From NCBI RefSeq assembly GCF_034140825.1, contig NC_089041.1, forward strand, positions 28,905,501 through 28,969,500: a stretch of 64,000 nt of DNA, written 5' to 3'. Every line of letters starts with the position of its first letter. Position 1 is the stretch's first letter. Below, one piece after another: positions 55,224 through 64,000 of the stretch. The translations under genes were made by a program, and so were the position numbers. Origin of the DNA: Oryza sativa Japonica Group (taxonomy: Eukaryota > Streptophyta > Magnoliopsida > Poales > Poaceae). The notes below the pieces were generated by a model, which saw only the letters and a list, made by a program, of their open reading frames with translations, was not told where the DNA came from and did no database searches.

Positions 55224-56555
55224 TTAGCACGTTGGCTGCTGCTGCTGCTTCGGTTGCTCACCCTGCCAAGCCCAGACTATGTCCTTCAAAGCTGGTCTCA
55301 TCTCTTGGTTCAAGACCTTACGGTATTCAAGTGTATCACCATTTGTCTTCTTTAGCTCCACAAGATGAAAGTTTGGGGTAACCTCGAATATCTCTGCATC
55401 AATGCCCATAACACCTTTCCTTCCAGGCTTGGAGCCTTCCATCTTCAACAGTCCACCATCTTTCTTTGTGAGCTTCAACCGCAAGCCCTTGGCAATATCC
55501 TCAATCTTAGATATGATTGTTGAAGCTGTACTGGTGGATGTGAATTTGGACTCTTTCTTATCAGACTCCTCAAACATACCAGAGAGGTCAAGTCCAGTTG
55601 ACAAAGAAATTATATCAAAAGCATTCAAGTTGGACGGCTTCTTCTCCAATGTTGGAGCGCTATTGAAGGAGTCAAAATCTGTGCTCATATCAACAGGAAT
55701 TGCATCCTTTGGTTGTAGATTATATCTGAGCAGCTTTGCATCGAGACCCTTCCTAAACCAAGGATTTTCCATGATTTTGTCCATTGAGATCCTTGTACTT
55801 GGGTTAGGATCAAGTATCCTGAGCAAGAGCCTTCGAACATCGGTATTAAACCAACTTGGACATTTGAATTCTGCTTTCCCAATCTTCTTATACATATCCA
55901 TCAAGTTCTTATCATGGAAAGGTAGATAGCCGGCCAATAGCACAAAGAGTATCACTCCACAAGACCATATGTCAGCCTTAGCACCGTCATAGCCTCTTCT
56001 GTTGATCACTTCTGGAGCAACATAAGCAGGTGTGCCACAGGTTGTGTGGAGCAGCCCATCCTGTCTTTTGCAATCAGCAAGAGCACTTAGGCCAAAATCT
56101 GAAACCTTCAGATTGCTGTTCTCATCAAGAAGAAGATTTTCTGGCTTCAAATCACGGTGATAAACACCCCTGCTGTGGCAAAAGTCAACAGCGCAAATCA
56201 GTTGTTGGAAGTACTTCCTTGCTGCATCTTCCTTTAGTCTTCCTCTCTGAACTTTGTTGAACAACTCTCCACCTTTGACGTGCTCCAGCACAAAATATAT
56301 CTTAGTCTTGGTAGCCATGACCTCATATAACTGCACAATGTTTGGATGCCTCACCAACTTCATCACAGAAATCTCACGTTTGATCTGATCCATGAGCCCG
56401 CCTTTCAAAACCTTCTCTTTATCAATCATCTTGATAGCAACACTCTCAGAAGTCTCGGTGTTACGGGCATGGTAAACCTTGGCAAAGGTTCCTTGCCCGA
56501 GTAATTTCCCCATCTCATACTTTTTCATCAACATATTTCCTCTCTGCTCCGCCAT
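55224..56555 (-). CDS. CIPK2: CBL-interacting protein kinase 2 (CIPK2)
   Basis: A 443-residue SnRK3-type Ser/Thr kinase with a single uninterrupted coding exon. Kinase domain about 13-267: Gly loop GQGTFAKV (20-27), Lys42, HRD 133-135 (YHRDLKPEN), DFG 153-155, APE 180-182. The activation loop has Ser157, Thr171 and Tyr178, the three sites known for activation in this family. The C-terminal half has a canonical NAF motif at 311-313 ([18 protein letters not shown]) for CBL binding, then the PPI region from about 336, ending in a Gln run. It relays Ca2+ signals sensed by CBL proteins to membrane targets such as ion transporters. The start is ATG 56555; an upstream in-frame TTG was ignored. Codon use is far less GC-rich than CIPK29. 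The name is from recall of the rice CIPK set. Confidence 0.93.
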   Translation of the reverse strand: MAEQRGNMLMKKYEMGKLLGQGTFAKVYHARNTETSESVAIKMIDKEKVLKGGLMDQIKREISVMKLVRHPNIVQLYEVMATKTKIYFVLEHVKGGELFNKVQRGRLKEDAARKYFQQLICAVDFCHSRGVYHRDLKPENLLLDENSNLKVSDFGLSALADCKRQDGLLHTTCGTPAYVAPEVINRRGYDGAKADIWSCGVILFVLLAGYLPFHDKNLMDMYKKIGKAEFKCPSWFNTDVRRLLLRILDPNPSTRISMDKIMENPWFRKGLDAKLLRYNLQPKDAIPVDMSTDFDSFNSAPTLEKKPSNLNAFDIISLSTGLDLSGMFEESDKKESKFTSTSTASTIISKIEDIAKGLRLKLTKKDGGLLKMEGSKPGRKGVMGIDAEIFEVTPNFHLVELKKTNGDTLEYRKVLNQEMRPALKDIVWAWQGEQPKQQQQPTC

Positions 56556-56605
56556 CACGCCAAAGAAAGCAGTAATCCCAAAGCTCAAAGTGTGGTAACC
56601 AGGAG

Positions 56606-57715
56606 CCTAGAAATGATAGGTGACTTCAACCGTCTCCACCAAGATGGTGATCTAAGAAGATGGTTGAGTTGCCACGTCGAACCCCATAGTGCGAGAGCAC
56701 ATGGAGCAAGCGCTGTATATACTCTTGTGTTCCAATGTCATGAAGAGTTGTGGAAGGAGAAATATGGCTTGCTACCCTGCCAATTCCCTCACAAGGTAGC
56801 TCTCTAGCATGCAAGCACATCTTTCTGCATTCCCTAAGGTGTTTCCTTCTTATTGGAAGTCTAGTAATTCTGCCAAAAGAAGAAGATGCAATAAGGTCAG
56901 TCATGGACAACTACTAGTTGGAATCAACTAACATAAAACTCAATTGAGAAGTTCTAGGTAAAAGGATTAATCTACTGCACAGCACATATGCATGAAAACA
57001 AGACATGCCAGTTAAGACTGTTTCTACGCTTTTCAACCAGAACTTGTTTTAAAAGAAAGTAACAGGAAACACAATACAGTTACACAGTTTTCTGTACTAC
57101 ATAAAGCTACCCTGAATTAAAAGGTTGGATCCGAAAGCTTCGCTCAACAACCAGGCTAGCAGATAACAAGAGGCTAATTATAATTCCCACGCTATGCATC
57201 TCCAGTAGAAAGGAGATTATTTTTTTCTTTTTTTACCCTTCCAAGTATGTATGACAGATTAAGTTTTCGCATGAATCGCATCAACCACAACACCTCGCGT
57301 TGCAGAACAAATACAGATCTAGAAACGAGCACTCAACCAGTGTACTGGAGACTCGACCTGAGAATCTGAAACCCACCCCTCGCTAACCCAAGATGATGTT
57401 TTTCACATACAGACGAATCAACAAACCATAGATCCATATAGATTATCAACAACCAGAGATAAGGAGAACCGTACCAGATCCCGACGTCTGACGACGCGAA
57501 GAACACCCAACGCCGCCGCCGCCGCCGGTAGACCGAAATTCTCACGACAGGAGACTCACCCTCGCCGCAGTCGCGAGAAGGAGTGAGAAGAAGGAAGAGC
57601 GGTGGTAGTGGAATTGGCTTCGCCTTGGTGCGTGCGGAGATCGAGATCGAGATCGAGATCTGTTCGAGCACGGCGCAGCAATTCGTTCAGGCGTCAAAGA
57701 CGGCTCCTTTTTATA
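56606..57715 (-). promoter_or_regulatory. Leader, probable 5'UTR intron and TATA box of CIPK2
   Basis: On the minus strand a TATAAAAAGG box lies at about 57715-57706. A first leader exon would run from about 57680 to 57475, with donor CTG|GTACGG, and the acceptor TTCTAG is at 56607. This gives an intron of about 870 bases ending about 50 bases before the ATG. The leader holds a GAGATC repeat and a GCC repeat. The splice sites are inferred by eye. Confidence 0.45.
57639..57662. repeat. (GAGATC)n microsatellite in CIPK2 leader
   Basis: GAGATCGAGATCGAGATC-type hexamer repeat, about four units, in the presumed leader. Confidence 0.8.
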
Positions 57716-58475
57716 GCCAAGCCCAAGTGCCGTAGGATATTCGCTTCCGTTTCTTCTTTTTTTCTTTTTTTTTTCACTGCGAAGCGAAACCTCCTGGAGC
57801 GCCCGCCTGCCGTTGGTGCGGCGGGTAAAAAAGGCCGGTTTACTGTCCCTGATTAGTGGGGCCCACCAATAATTGGTGGGCTGCCTTGGCTGGCTTTGCC
57901 TACGTCGCGTAGGGGCAATTTGTTTGCTGTTTTCTTCTGTTTGTTCCAGCTTCCAGGGCCGTCCGTTTTGCTACTAGTGGAATGATGATGATAGGCGGCA
58001 TAGGCCGACATGGAGATCTGTGTGCCACCAAACCAAAACTACCTTCTCCAATCTCCCTTGCTCTGATTTCTCTCCATGGTTCCAGGTATATTTGCCCAAC
58101 AGATTTAACTGGAGCAAAATTATAAGTCCACTTAGTGATTCTGAGCTTACACACCATTACAGAGGATGATTATGTATGTTACTCTCTTTGTTTCGAGATA
58201 CTTGTCACTATTGAATATCACTATTTCAATTTTTGGTCGCTTAATAATTTAAATGGTTTAGACTACGATGAACGAAAGATTACTACTTATATTTCAGGCG
58301 TAATACACCTTCATTTTGATAATATGGTAAGTATAGATTTTCTCTTAAAAACGGCGGACGATCAAAGTTGAAATGTAAATAGTGCCTGCTAATAAATATT
58401 TACGAACAGAGACGAAAATCAATTACAGTGTACATGTCAAACTGAAAACTTTGGAATTGTACACAGTATAGTAGT
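57716..58475. other. Upstream region of CIPK2
   Basis: No gene seen; promoter-proximal DNA. Confidence 0.4.
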
Positions 58476-58711
58476 ACTCTCTCCGTTTCGAAATGTTTGA
58501 CACCGTTGATTTTTTAGCACATGTTTAACCGTTCGTCTTATTCAAAAACTTTTGTGAAATATGTAAAATTATATGTCTTCATAAAAATATATTTAACAAT
58601 GAATCAAATGATAGAAAAAGAATTAATAATTACTTAAATTTTTTAAATAAGACGAATGATCAAATATATGCTAAAAAGTCAACTGCGATAAATATTTTAA
58701 AACAGAGGAAG
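58476..58711. mobile_element. Stowaway-like MITE
   Basis: CTCTCTCCGTTTCGAAATG to TTTTAAAACAGAGGAAG, flanked by TA. Inner ACCGTTCGTCTTATTCAAAA pairs with TTTTTTAAATAAGACGAATG. Confidence 0.75.
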
Positions 58712-59056
58712 TATTATATAAGAACAGTTATACAGATACAACATTGATATTATCGCTTAGCTTAGCTCCTTCTTGGCTCACGTCAGGATCAACCGCAAAA
58801 TAAGCGTAAGGAGAGAAATGTGATTTGGTCTACCGGTTAGTCTTAGGCATGTGCTGGTTAGCTAGATCTTTGCCGATGCCAGTGAAGTGTGTGGAAACCA
58901 AGAGGAAGTAACCAAAACACGGCAGGTTTCGCCCGCTGTAAACACTCCACGTAGTCAAGTAGAAGCTAGCACGTCATGGTCGGCGACAATTAAACAGTAG
59001 AAAATGTAGTAAACGTTTTGGTTTAATTTTCTCTACTAATACTTTGTTTTCTTCTA
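58712..59056. other. Spacer between MITEs
   Basis: Nothing recognised. Confidence 0.4.
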
Positions 59057-59289
59057 CTCCCTCCGTTTTAAAATATTTGACACCGTTGACTTTTTAAGTA
59101 TGTATTTGACCATTCGTCTTATTCAAAAAATTTAAGTAATTATTTATTATTTTTATATATTTGATTTATTGTTAAATATATTTTAATGTACACATATAGT
59201 TTTACATATTTCACAAACTTTTTAATAAAACGAACGGTTAAACATGTGTTAAAAAGTTAACGGTGTCAAACATTTTAAAATGGAGGGAG
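59057..59289. mobile_element. Stowaway-like MITE
   Basis: CTCCCTCCGTTTTAAAATAT to ACATTTTAAAATGGAGGGAG, flanked by TA. Same subfamily as 43681 and 58476. Confidence 0.8.
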
Positions 59290-59710
59290 TATATACGAGT
59301 CCAGAAAGTAAAATCTGCTACTACTAGCTAGTTGATCAGTTTGTCCATCTCTTTGTCAGCTGAGAAACTAGTAACTAATACTGGCAATTTTTGACAAAAC
59401 TGCACAGTGACAATGCTATAAAACGTATACATATATAGCACGTGCATACAACATTTTGTATGGCAACTTTTATAGTATCCTCACCCACAATAATAATACA
59501 CTTTATTTTAGTATCAATAATAGTACCATTCTTAATTAGCCATATATTATAACAATATTATCTAATATATATGAACATTGATAAAATATCAAATCGCACC
59601 ACCTGGCCGGCCGGGCCAGCTAGATTAATTAATTAGGTTGCTTCTGATAGCCAGTTTTTGATCAATTTCCTCTTAGGATGAAGAAATCCAATTAACCAGA
59701 CATGTCAGGT
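59290..59710. other. Intergenic spacer
   Basis: Nothing recognised. Confidence 0.4.
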
Positions 59711-60645
59711 CACTGGTCGAGAAACATCTTTGGTCGGTCCACCAAATTCCACAATAGTCTCGGTTCTATTAAAAACCGGTTAGTAACACCAACCGGTTAA
59801 AAAAATTTGATCTTTAGTCCCGGTTAGTAACACCAACCGGTTACCAACCATCTTTAGTCCCGGTTCAAAAAGTCACCGGGTCGAATTCAGGCCCTAATTA
59901 TCTTTAGTCCCGGTTGGTATAAACAACCGGTAGTCCCGGTTGTTTATACCAACCGGGACCAAAAATAAAACCACCCGCGCGCGGCACAGAGTCTGGATCT
60001 TATCGTTCCATCCCCTTCCTCTCTCTCTACTCCCTAGCTCTCATAAACGACAACCTCAGATCGGATTTGGCATTATGCCACAGAGTCTTCTCCTCTCCCC
60101 TCTCCCCTTCCCCTCTCCTCCTCCTCCTCCTCCTCCTCCTCTACCAGAGCGTGCCCGGGCGGCGGCTGGCGGCGGGCCGCGGGCGGCAGGGAGCGCGGCG
60201 ATGGCGGGAGCTGGCGGCCGGTGGCGCCCTCTCCTCTGCCGGAGGGGGGAGGCGGCAGCGGAAGCACAATTTTCTTTTTTTTTCCCGAATTTTTGATACA
60301 TTTGGATCTAAGAACTTGTGATTCATTGGATCTGTGATGTATTTCTTTAAGAATTTGAGTTGTAGTTTTTTGAGAATTTGTGATGTGAATGATTCATTGA
60401 TTTGAGGATGATACTTTGATTTTGGGATATTTGGGATATTTGGGGAGATTTGGGAAGGAGCAACTATTTGGAAAGAAACAATGAAAATAAAAAAAAGAAA
60501 AAAATGGTGACCAACCGGGACTGTGCTGCTATCTTTAGTCCCGGTTATTATTTCAACCGGGACTAAAGATAGTGATCTTTAGTCCCGGATTCATAGTCCC
60601 GGTTGAAAATCCGGGACTACAAAGGGGTTGCCAACCGGGACTACA
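59711..60645. mobile_element. Second non-autonomous CACTA-like element
   Basis: Begins CACTGGTCGAGAAAC. Both ends carry many TTTAGTCCCGGTT/AACCGGGACTA words. A hairpin at 59907-59958 (CCCGGTTGGTATAAACAACC against its inverse) matches the one in the 48-kb element. The centre is GC-rich with a (CTC)n run (60117-60141) and open frames but no transposase. The right end is uncertain. Confidence 0.6.
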
Positions 60646-61170
60646 CGGAGCTTGCTGCAACTTATGGTAAATAAACCACGGTTAATCAGCAAATAGTTAA
60701 AAATGTGCCTGTGTCAACCAAGAATAGTTAGTAGTTGAGTTGTTCGCGGTGATGTTGCCTAACATGAGGTGCTTCAATCTTCATTAGCACACTCGTTTCT
60801 TGTACAACGTCCTATTCATTCTGTTCCGTCACGCTAGGGTTCAATGACAACAGTTGATGATCGATTAGGCAGCCTTTAATTGCTGTGATCAATGGAGATG
60901 CACGTGTCCTAAAAACGAACATAGATAGAGATGCCCATGTGTGCTGTGACGTCGCATAAAAGTACGCATGGACGCTAGCCGTTAACATACCCTCACGTCC
61001 CAAGAACAAATGATTCTAAGATAAAATAGAACATTTCATAGTAAAATAAATCTGAACATACCAAAACAAATTCGTTGTAATAGAAAATGTTATATTCTAT
61101 ATTAGGTTAGTTTATTTTAGGACGAAATGAGTATACTGATTGAATGCCTTTGATACTTAACAGATAGCGG
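60646..61170. other. Intergenic spacer
   Basis: No gene recognised. Confidence 0.4.
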
Positions 61171-61700
61171 TTGTGTCAACTAAAGATAACAATTTTAGTG
61201 AAAAGAGATGGAAAGGTAGCATTAACCATTGTTTTTTATTCTAATGAGACAACACAACATATATTTTTCGATTGCCAAATTGCCAGAGGTATTTGGAAGG
61301 CCGTATGCATAGCTTTTGGCTCGAACCGCCTACTATTGCCGCTAACTTTTTTGGTAATTGGCTAAATATCAATTCTTTGTGAGAATTGCGGCATTGTGTT
61401 GAGCTATTTAGACCTCTAGAAATAATTGGTGTTCAATGGCTTCAAGATTAAGTTATTTTTGCAGGTTATCTTCAAAAGGACCTATTGGGCGAGGCAATGG
61501 TCTTAATCGAAGATGATAGCAACCAGTGAAAGAGGGTTGCAAACTTTTGAAGTTAAGAGTAAGTTTAGTGGTATTTGTATCATGTTGGGCTAATGGTTGT
61601 TTGGACCTTGTGTAAGGTGTTTGGAGACTATGCGCTCGTGTATTGGCCATGTACATCCTGTTAAATTTAGAGGCTGGGTTTATCGCGTTTTATAAGAAAA
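61171..61700 (+). mobile_element. LINE 3' fragment (zinc-binding RT tail)
   Basis: ETTQHIFFDCQIARGIWKA resembles the Cys/His tail of plant LINE reverse transcriptases. Further on, in another frame, LFLQVIFKRTYWARQW fits the C-terminal tail of the same family. It is broken by stops and at least one frameshift. Only the last few hundred bases of the element survive. Confidence 0.5.
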
Positions 61701-62841
61701 AACAGATGGAATGACTACTATTTCACATCACGTAAAGCTCCAGGTGAGATACATCGGTGCTTGCAACTTACTAGCCATGAAAGACAGGTGTAAAATTTAA
61801 ATACTAGTTAGTGTATTTTTAGTATTTTAGTCCACTTCTATTGCACATATGAATCTCTATATTAAGTTACATTGTACTGACTTGTTCACCCGAAGCAAAT
61901 AAGAATAATTATCTCTTTTTTTTCATGTGTGTATAAAGATGTCAGATTTGTTAAGGAGAATATCACAAAGCTACTAAGAAATAAGCAAATATTTTTTTTT
62001 TTGCATATGTGTATCCAGAAGTCAGATTTGTTAAGGAGAAAAATATAAAAACTACTAAAGAAAATAAGGACCTCATGAGATCAAGATAGCCTAAAAAAGG
62101 GAGGAAGTTCACAGGGCTTGAGGGCAAGTTTTATAGTGGAGGTGGATGTCACATCTAATTTAGATCATGTCATCTTCTCATTACTTAAGAGGCAACACAT
62201 AAAACATATCACATCTAATACACAAACCCCAATATTAATCTACTCTCACATCATCTTGTACTTTTCTTGGATATTGTGTAGAGGTTGCCCCTTGCATGAG
62301 GAGTGGCTCATTCTCTCTCTCCTAACTCCTCTCCTCCACCTCATCATCTAATCTTATATGGTAAATTTAGAAGCAATGTGTAGAGACTCGTAGTACTTGC
62401 CCTCAGGGGTTGCCTTCTAGACCTTTTTACCTTGTCTGAAAAAAGGGCCTCTAGGGAGTCAGCTATGAAGGAAAGCATGCGATGTTCATAGCCAAATTAA
62501 TGCTAGGATGTTGATTTTCATATGCTTTCTCCGAAAAAGAAAAAAAGGGACAGCAATAGGTGGTACTAAGGTTGTTTTCACCTTGGAATGAATGGACATG
62601 GTGATGACCAGATTCGATTCTCTTTTCCGGAGATACACATACACCACTAGTAGAAGAGACTGTCATAGCACCTTGCCTTCCTAGAAATTGATACCAGAGA
62701 GGGACCATCTTATATGTCGTGATCAGTAAGGATCCATCACCAAACAGTTGGGATTTCTCCCAAAGATGAATGAGACGTCCATCAAAGTATATACTACCCA
62801 GTACTACTTACTACTCAGTAGTTTGTTCATTAAGGTAATAA
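61701..62841. other. Intergenic spacer
   Basis: No gene. A word of about 20 bases, GTCAGATTTGTTAAGGAGAA, occurs at 61939 and 62021, marking a local duplication of about 80 bp. Confidence 0.45.
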
Positions 62842-62960
62842 GGCCTTATTTAGTTCCAAACTTCCAACTTTTCCATCACATCCAAATTTTCCTACATATA
62901 TAAACTTCTAATTTTTCCATCACATTGTTCCAATTTCAACCAAACTTCCAATACTAAGAC
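62842..62960. mobile_element. Half MITE (GGCCTTATTTAGTTCC end)
   Basis: AAGGCCTTATTTAGTTCC, then CCAACTTTTCCATCACATCC and CAATTTCAACCAAACTTCC, as in a very common rice MITE. The opposite terminus is missing. Confidence 0.6.
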
Positions 62961-63395
62961 GTTAAGACGTTAAGTTGTCTGAACTCTGAATTCCACTGAA
63001 GATAAAGTACAGGAACTATAGCAGTGGAGTAACCAAACCTTCTGCAGCTTACCCTTCAGAAATAAAAATGGTTTCTGCAGCCGTTCTTCAGCCCAAGATT
63101 CTAAAATGGAGAAAAATCAGTATGTGGTTATGTGCAGTGTAAACAATTAGACAAAATAAACAATAGTAATGGTGGGGCAGTAGGGGCATGGGCCATTTGT
63201 TGGTATGTGGCAAGTCTCCCTCAAGCTCTGCTAGCTCCCGTGATGATCCAGAAGCCGCTGCTTGTCCCCTGCAGGATGATGTCGCCGTCTCTGAAGGTGC
63301 AAGTAATTCCAGTTTGGCTGCTTGTTTACGGTGGACGAACGGCCAAAACATGGCCATTCTGAAATCATTTTCTGGGCTGCGTCGCTCTGAACATT
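62961..63395. other. 3' flank of the right-edge gene
   Basis: Probable 3'UTR of the minus-strand gene ending at 63396. No separate gene. Confidence 0.35.
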
Positions 63396-63939
63396 TCAAT
63401 CTCTTGGACCATCCGCACATTGCTGTTGACTAACTGCATTCTCCGAATCAAAATTTTGATGTCTGTTTGCTGCTGCAATCATGGCTTTTCGAACCTTAGA
63501 GGCATCTGAATCCGAATAATCGGTTCCTGGAAATGCATGATGCTTTCTGCTTTCTCCCGGGCTGTAGGTTGATCCATTTGTCCTGTGATTAATCAGGGCC
63601 AAAGCGAATGGTACACTGATTGCACAATTAGTAGGTCCAACCTACATCGAAACAGTGATTGTAAGTAGATGAAAGCTCTGTCCATCGCATGTTTGCTTGT
63701 CGCCAGAATTATTAATGAGTATAAAGTACGTGTCGAGCAATTAGGTCGCACTTAACTACACGCTTTAATTAATTATTTGCACTGTTTTATAGACTTCGAC
63801 AAGACAGAGAAAACAGGGTCCTAAAATCTTTACCCTACATGTTGCAGGCTCGACAAATACTGATTCGTACCTTTCAAAGCTTCTGAAACTGATACGCCAT
63901 ATGCCCATATATATTCCTGGTCTGGCCCCACATACCATG
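63396..63939 (-). CDS. Unidentified gene, last two exons (partial)
   Basis: Minus-strand exon 63939-63839 (acceptor CACAG, donor CAT|GTAGGG) and terminal exon 63641-63396 (acceptor ATGTAG) join in frame. The protein end has WYVGPDQEYIWAYGVSVSEA, LKGTNQYLSSLQH|VGPTNC, AISVPFALALINHRTNG and a polar tail ending QQCADGPRD. The text is protein-like over both exons and the join is seamless (SSLQH/VGPTNC), which argues for real coding sequence. I do not recognise the family. There is no catalytic motif; AISVPFALALI is hydrophobic but short. The 5' part lies beyond the window. Splice sites are by eye, and the upstream exon boundary is the least certain. Confidence 0.45.
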
Positions 63940-64000
63940 CTGTGCAAGTGCACGTCTACGAGCCACATGCACCCACGTGGCAAGGTTGGGCCCACCTCTC

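Noticed and set aside
60056-60301. Several open frames near a (CTC)n run
   Set aside because: Inside the second CACTA-like element; composition alone explains them.

Overview
The window looks like nuclear DNA of a grass, almost certainly rice (Oryza sativa). The signs are Stowaway, hAT-like and PIF-like MITEs, Pack-MULEs and CACTA elements of rice type, spliced genes, and a strong contrast between GC-rich coding sequence and AT-rich intergenic DNA. From memory, a tandem class III peroxidase cluster followed by CIPK29 and CIPK2 matches the distal long arm of rice chromosome 7. That placement is recall, not a search result.

Left third (1-21 kb): five secretory class III peroxidases. Four are tandem, on the plus strand, with the same four-exon structure (1975-3224, 6630-7883, 12353-13666, 16666-18212). 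A fifth, more diverged copy with only three exons faces them on the minus strand (18973-20723). The four tandem copies share a core promoter block, diverged distal upstream blocks and an unusual first intron that must use a GC rather than a GT donor to keep frame. All five keep the distal and proximal heme histidines and signal peptides, so they should act as apoplastic H2O2-dependent oxidases.

Middle (21-39 kb): transposon-rich. A Mutator-like family with GGAATAAGTTCA termini occurs five times in the window. One copy carries a piece of a carboxylesterase gene, another a piece of an RRM gene, and a third is a near-palindrome lying directly after a tRNA-Ser(UGA). Between them is a two-exon WEB-family coiled-coil gene (27015-28800). 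A decayed LINE lies at 33.4-35.1 kb.

Right (39-64 kb): two convergent CBL-interacting protein kinases, the intronless GC-rich CIPK29 (39068-40399) and CIPK2 (55224-56555, probable leader intron). Both belong to calcium-sensor (CBL) signalling. Between and beyond them are Stowaway and other MITEs, two CACTA-like elements with TCCCGGTT repeats and long hairpins, a possible gene-capturing PIF-like element, minisatellites and a second LINE scrap. At the right edge, two exons of an unidentified minus-strand gene (63396-63939) run out of the window.

No LTR retroelement, CRISPR array or rRNA was seen. No new multi-gene system is evident. The most novel-looking points are the conserved GC-AG introns of the peroxidase tandem, the gene-fragment-carrying MULEs whose termini hold arrays of ACGTGGC motifs, and the unidentified gene at the right edge.
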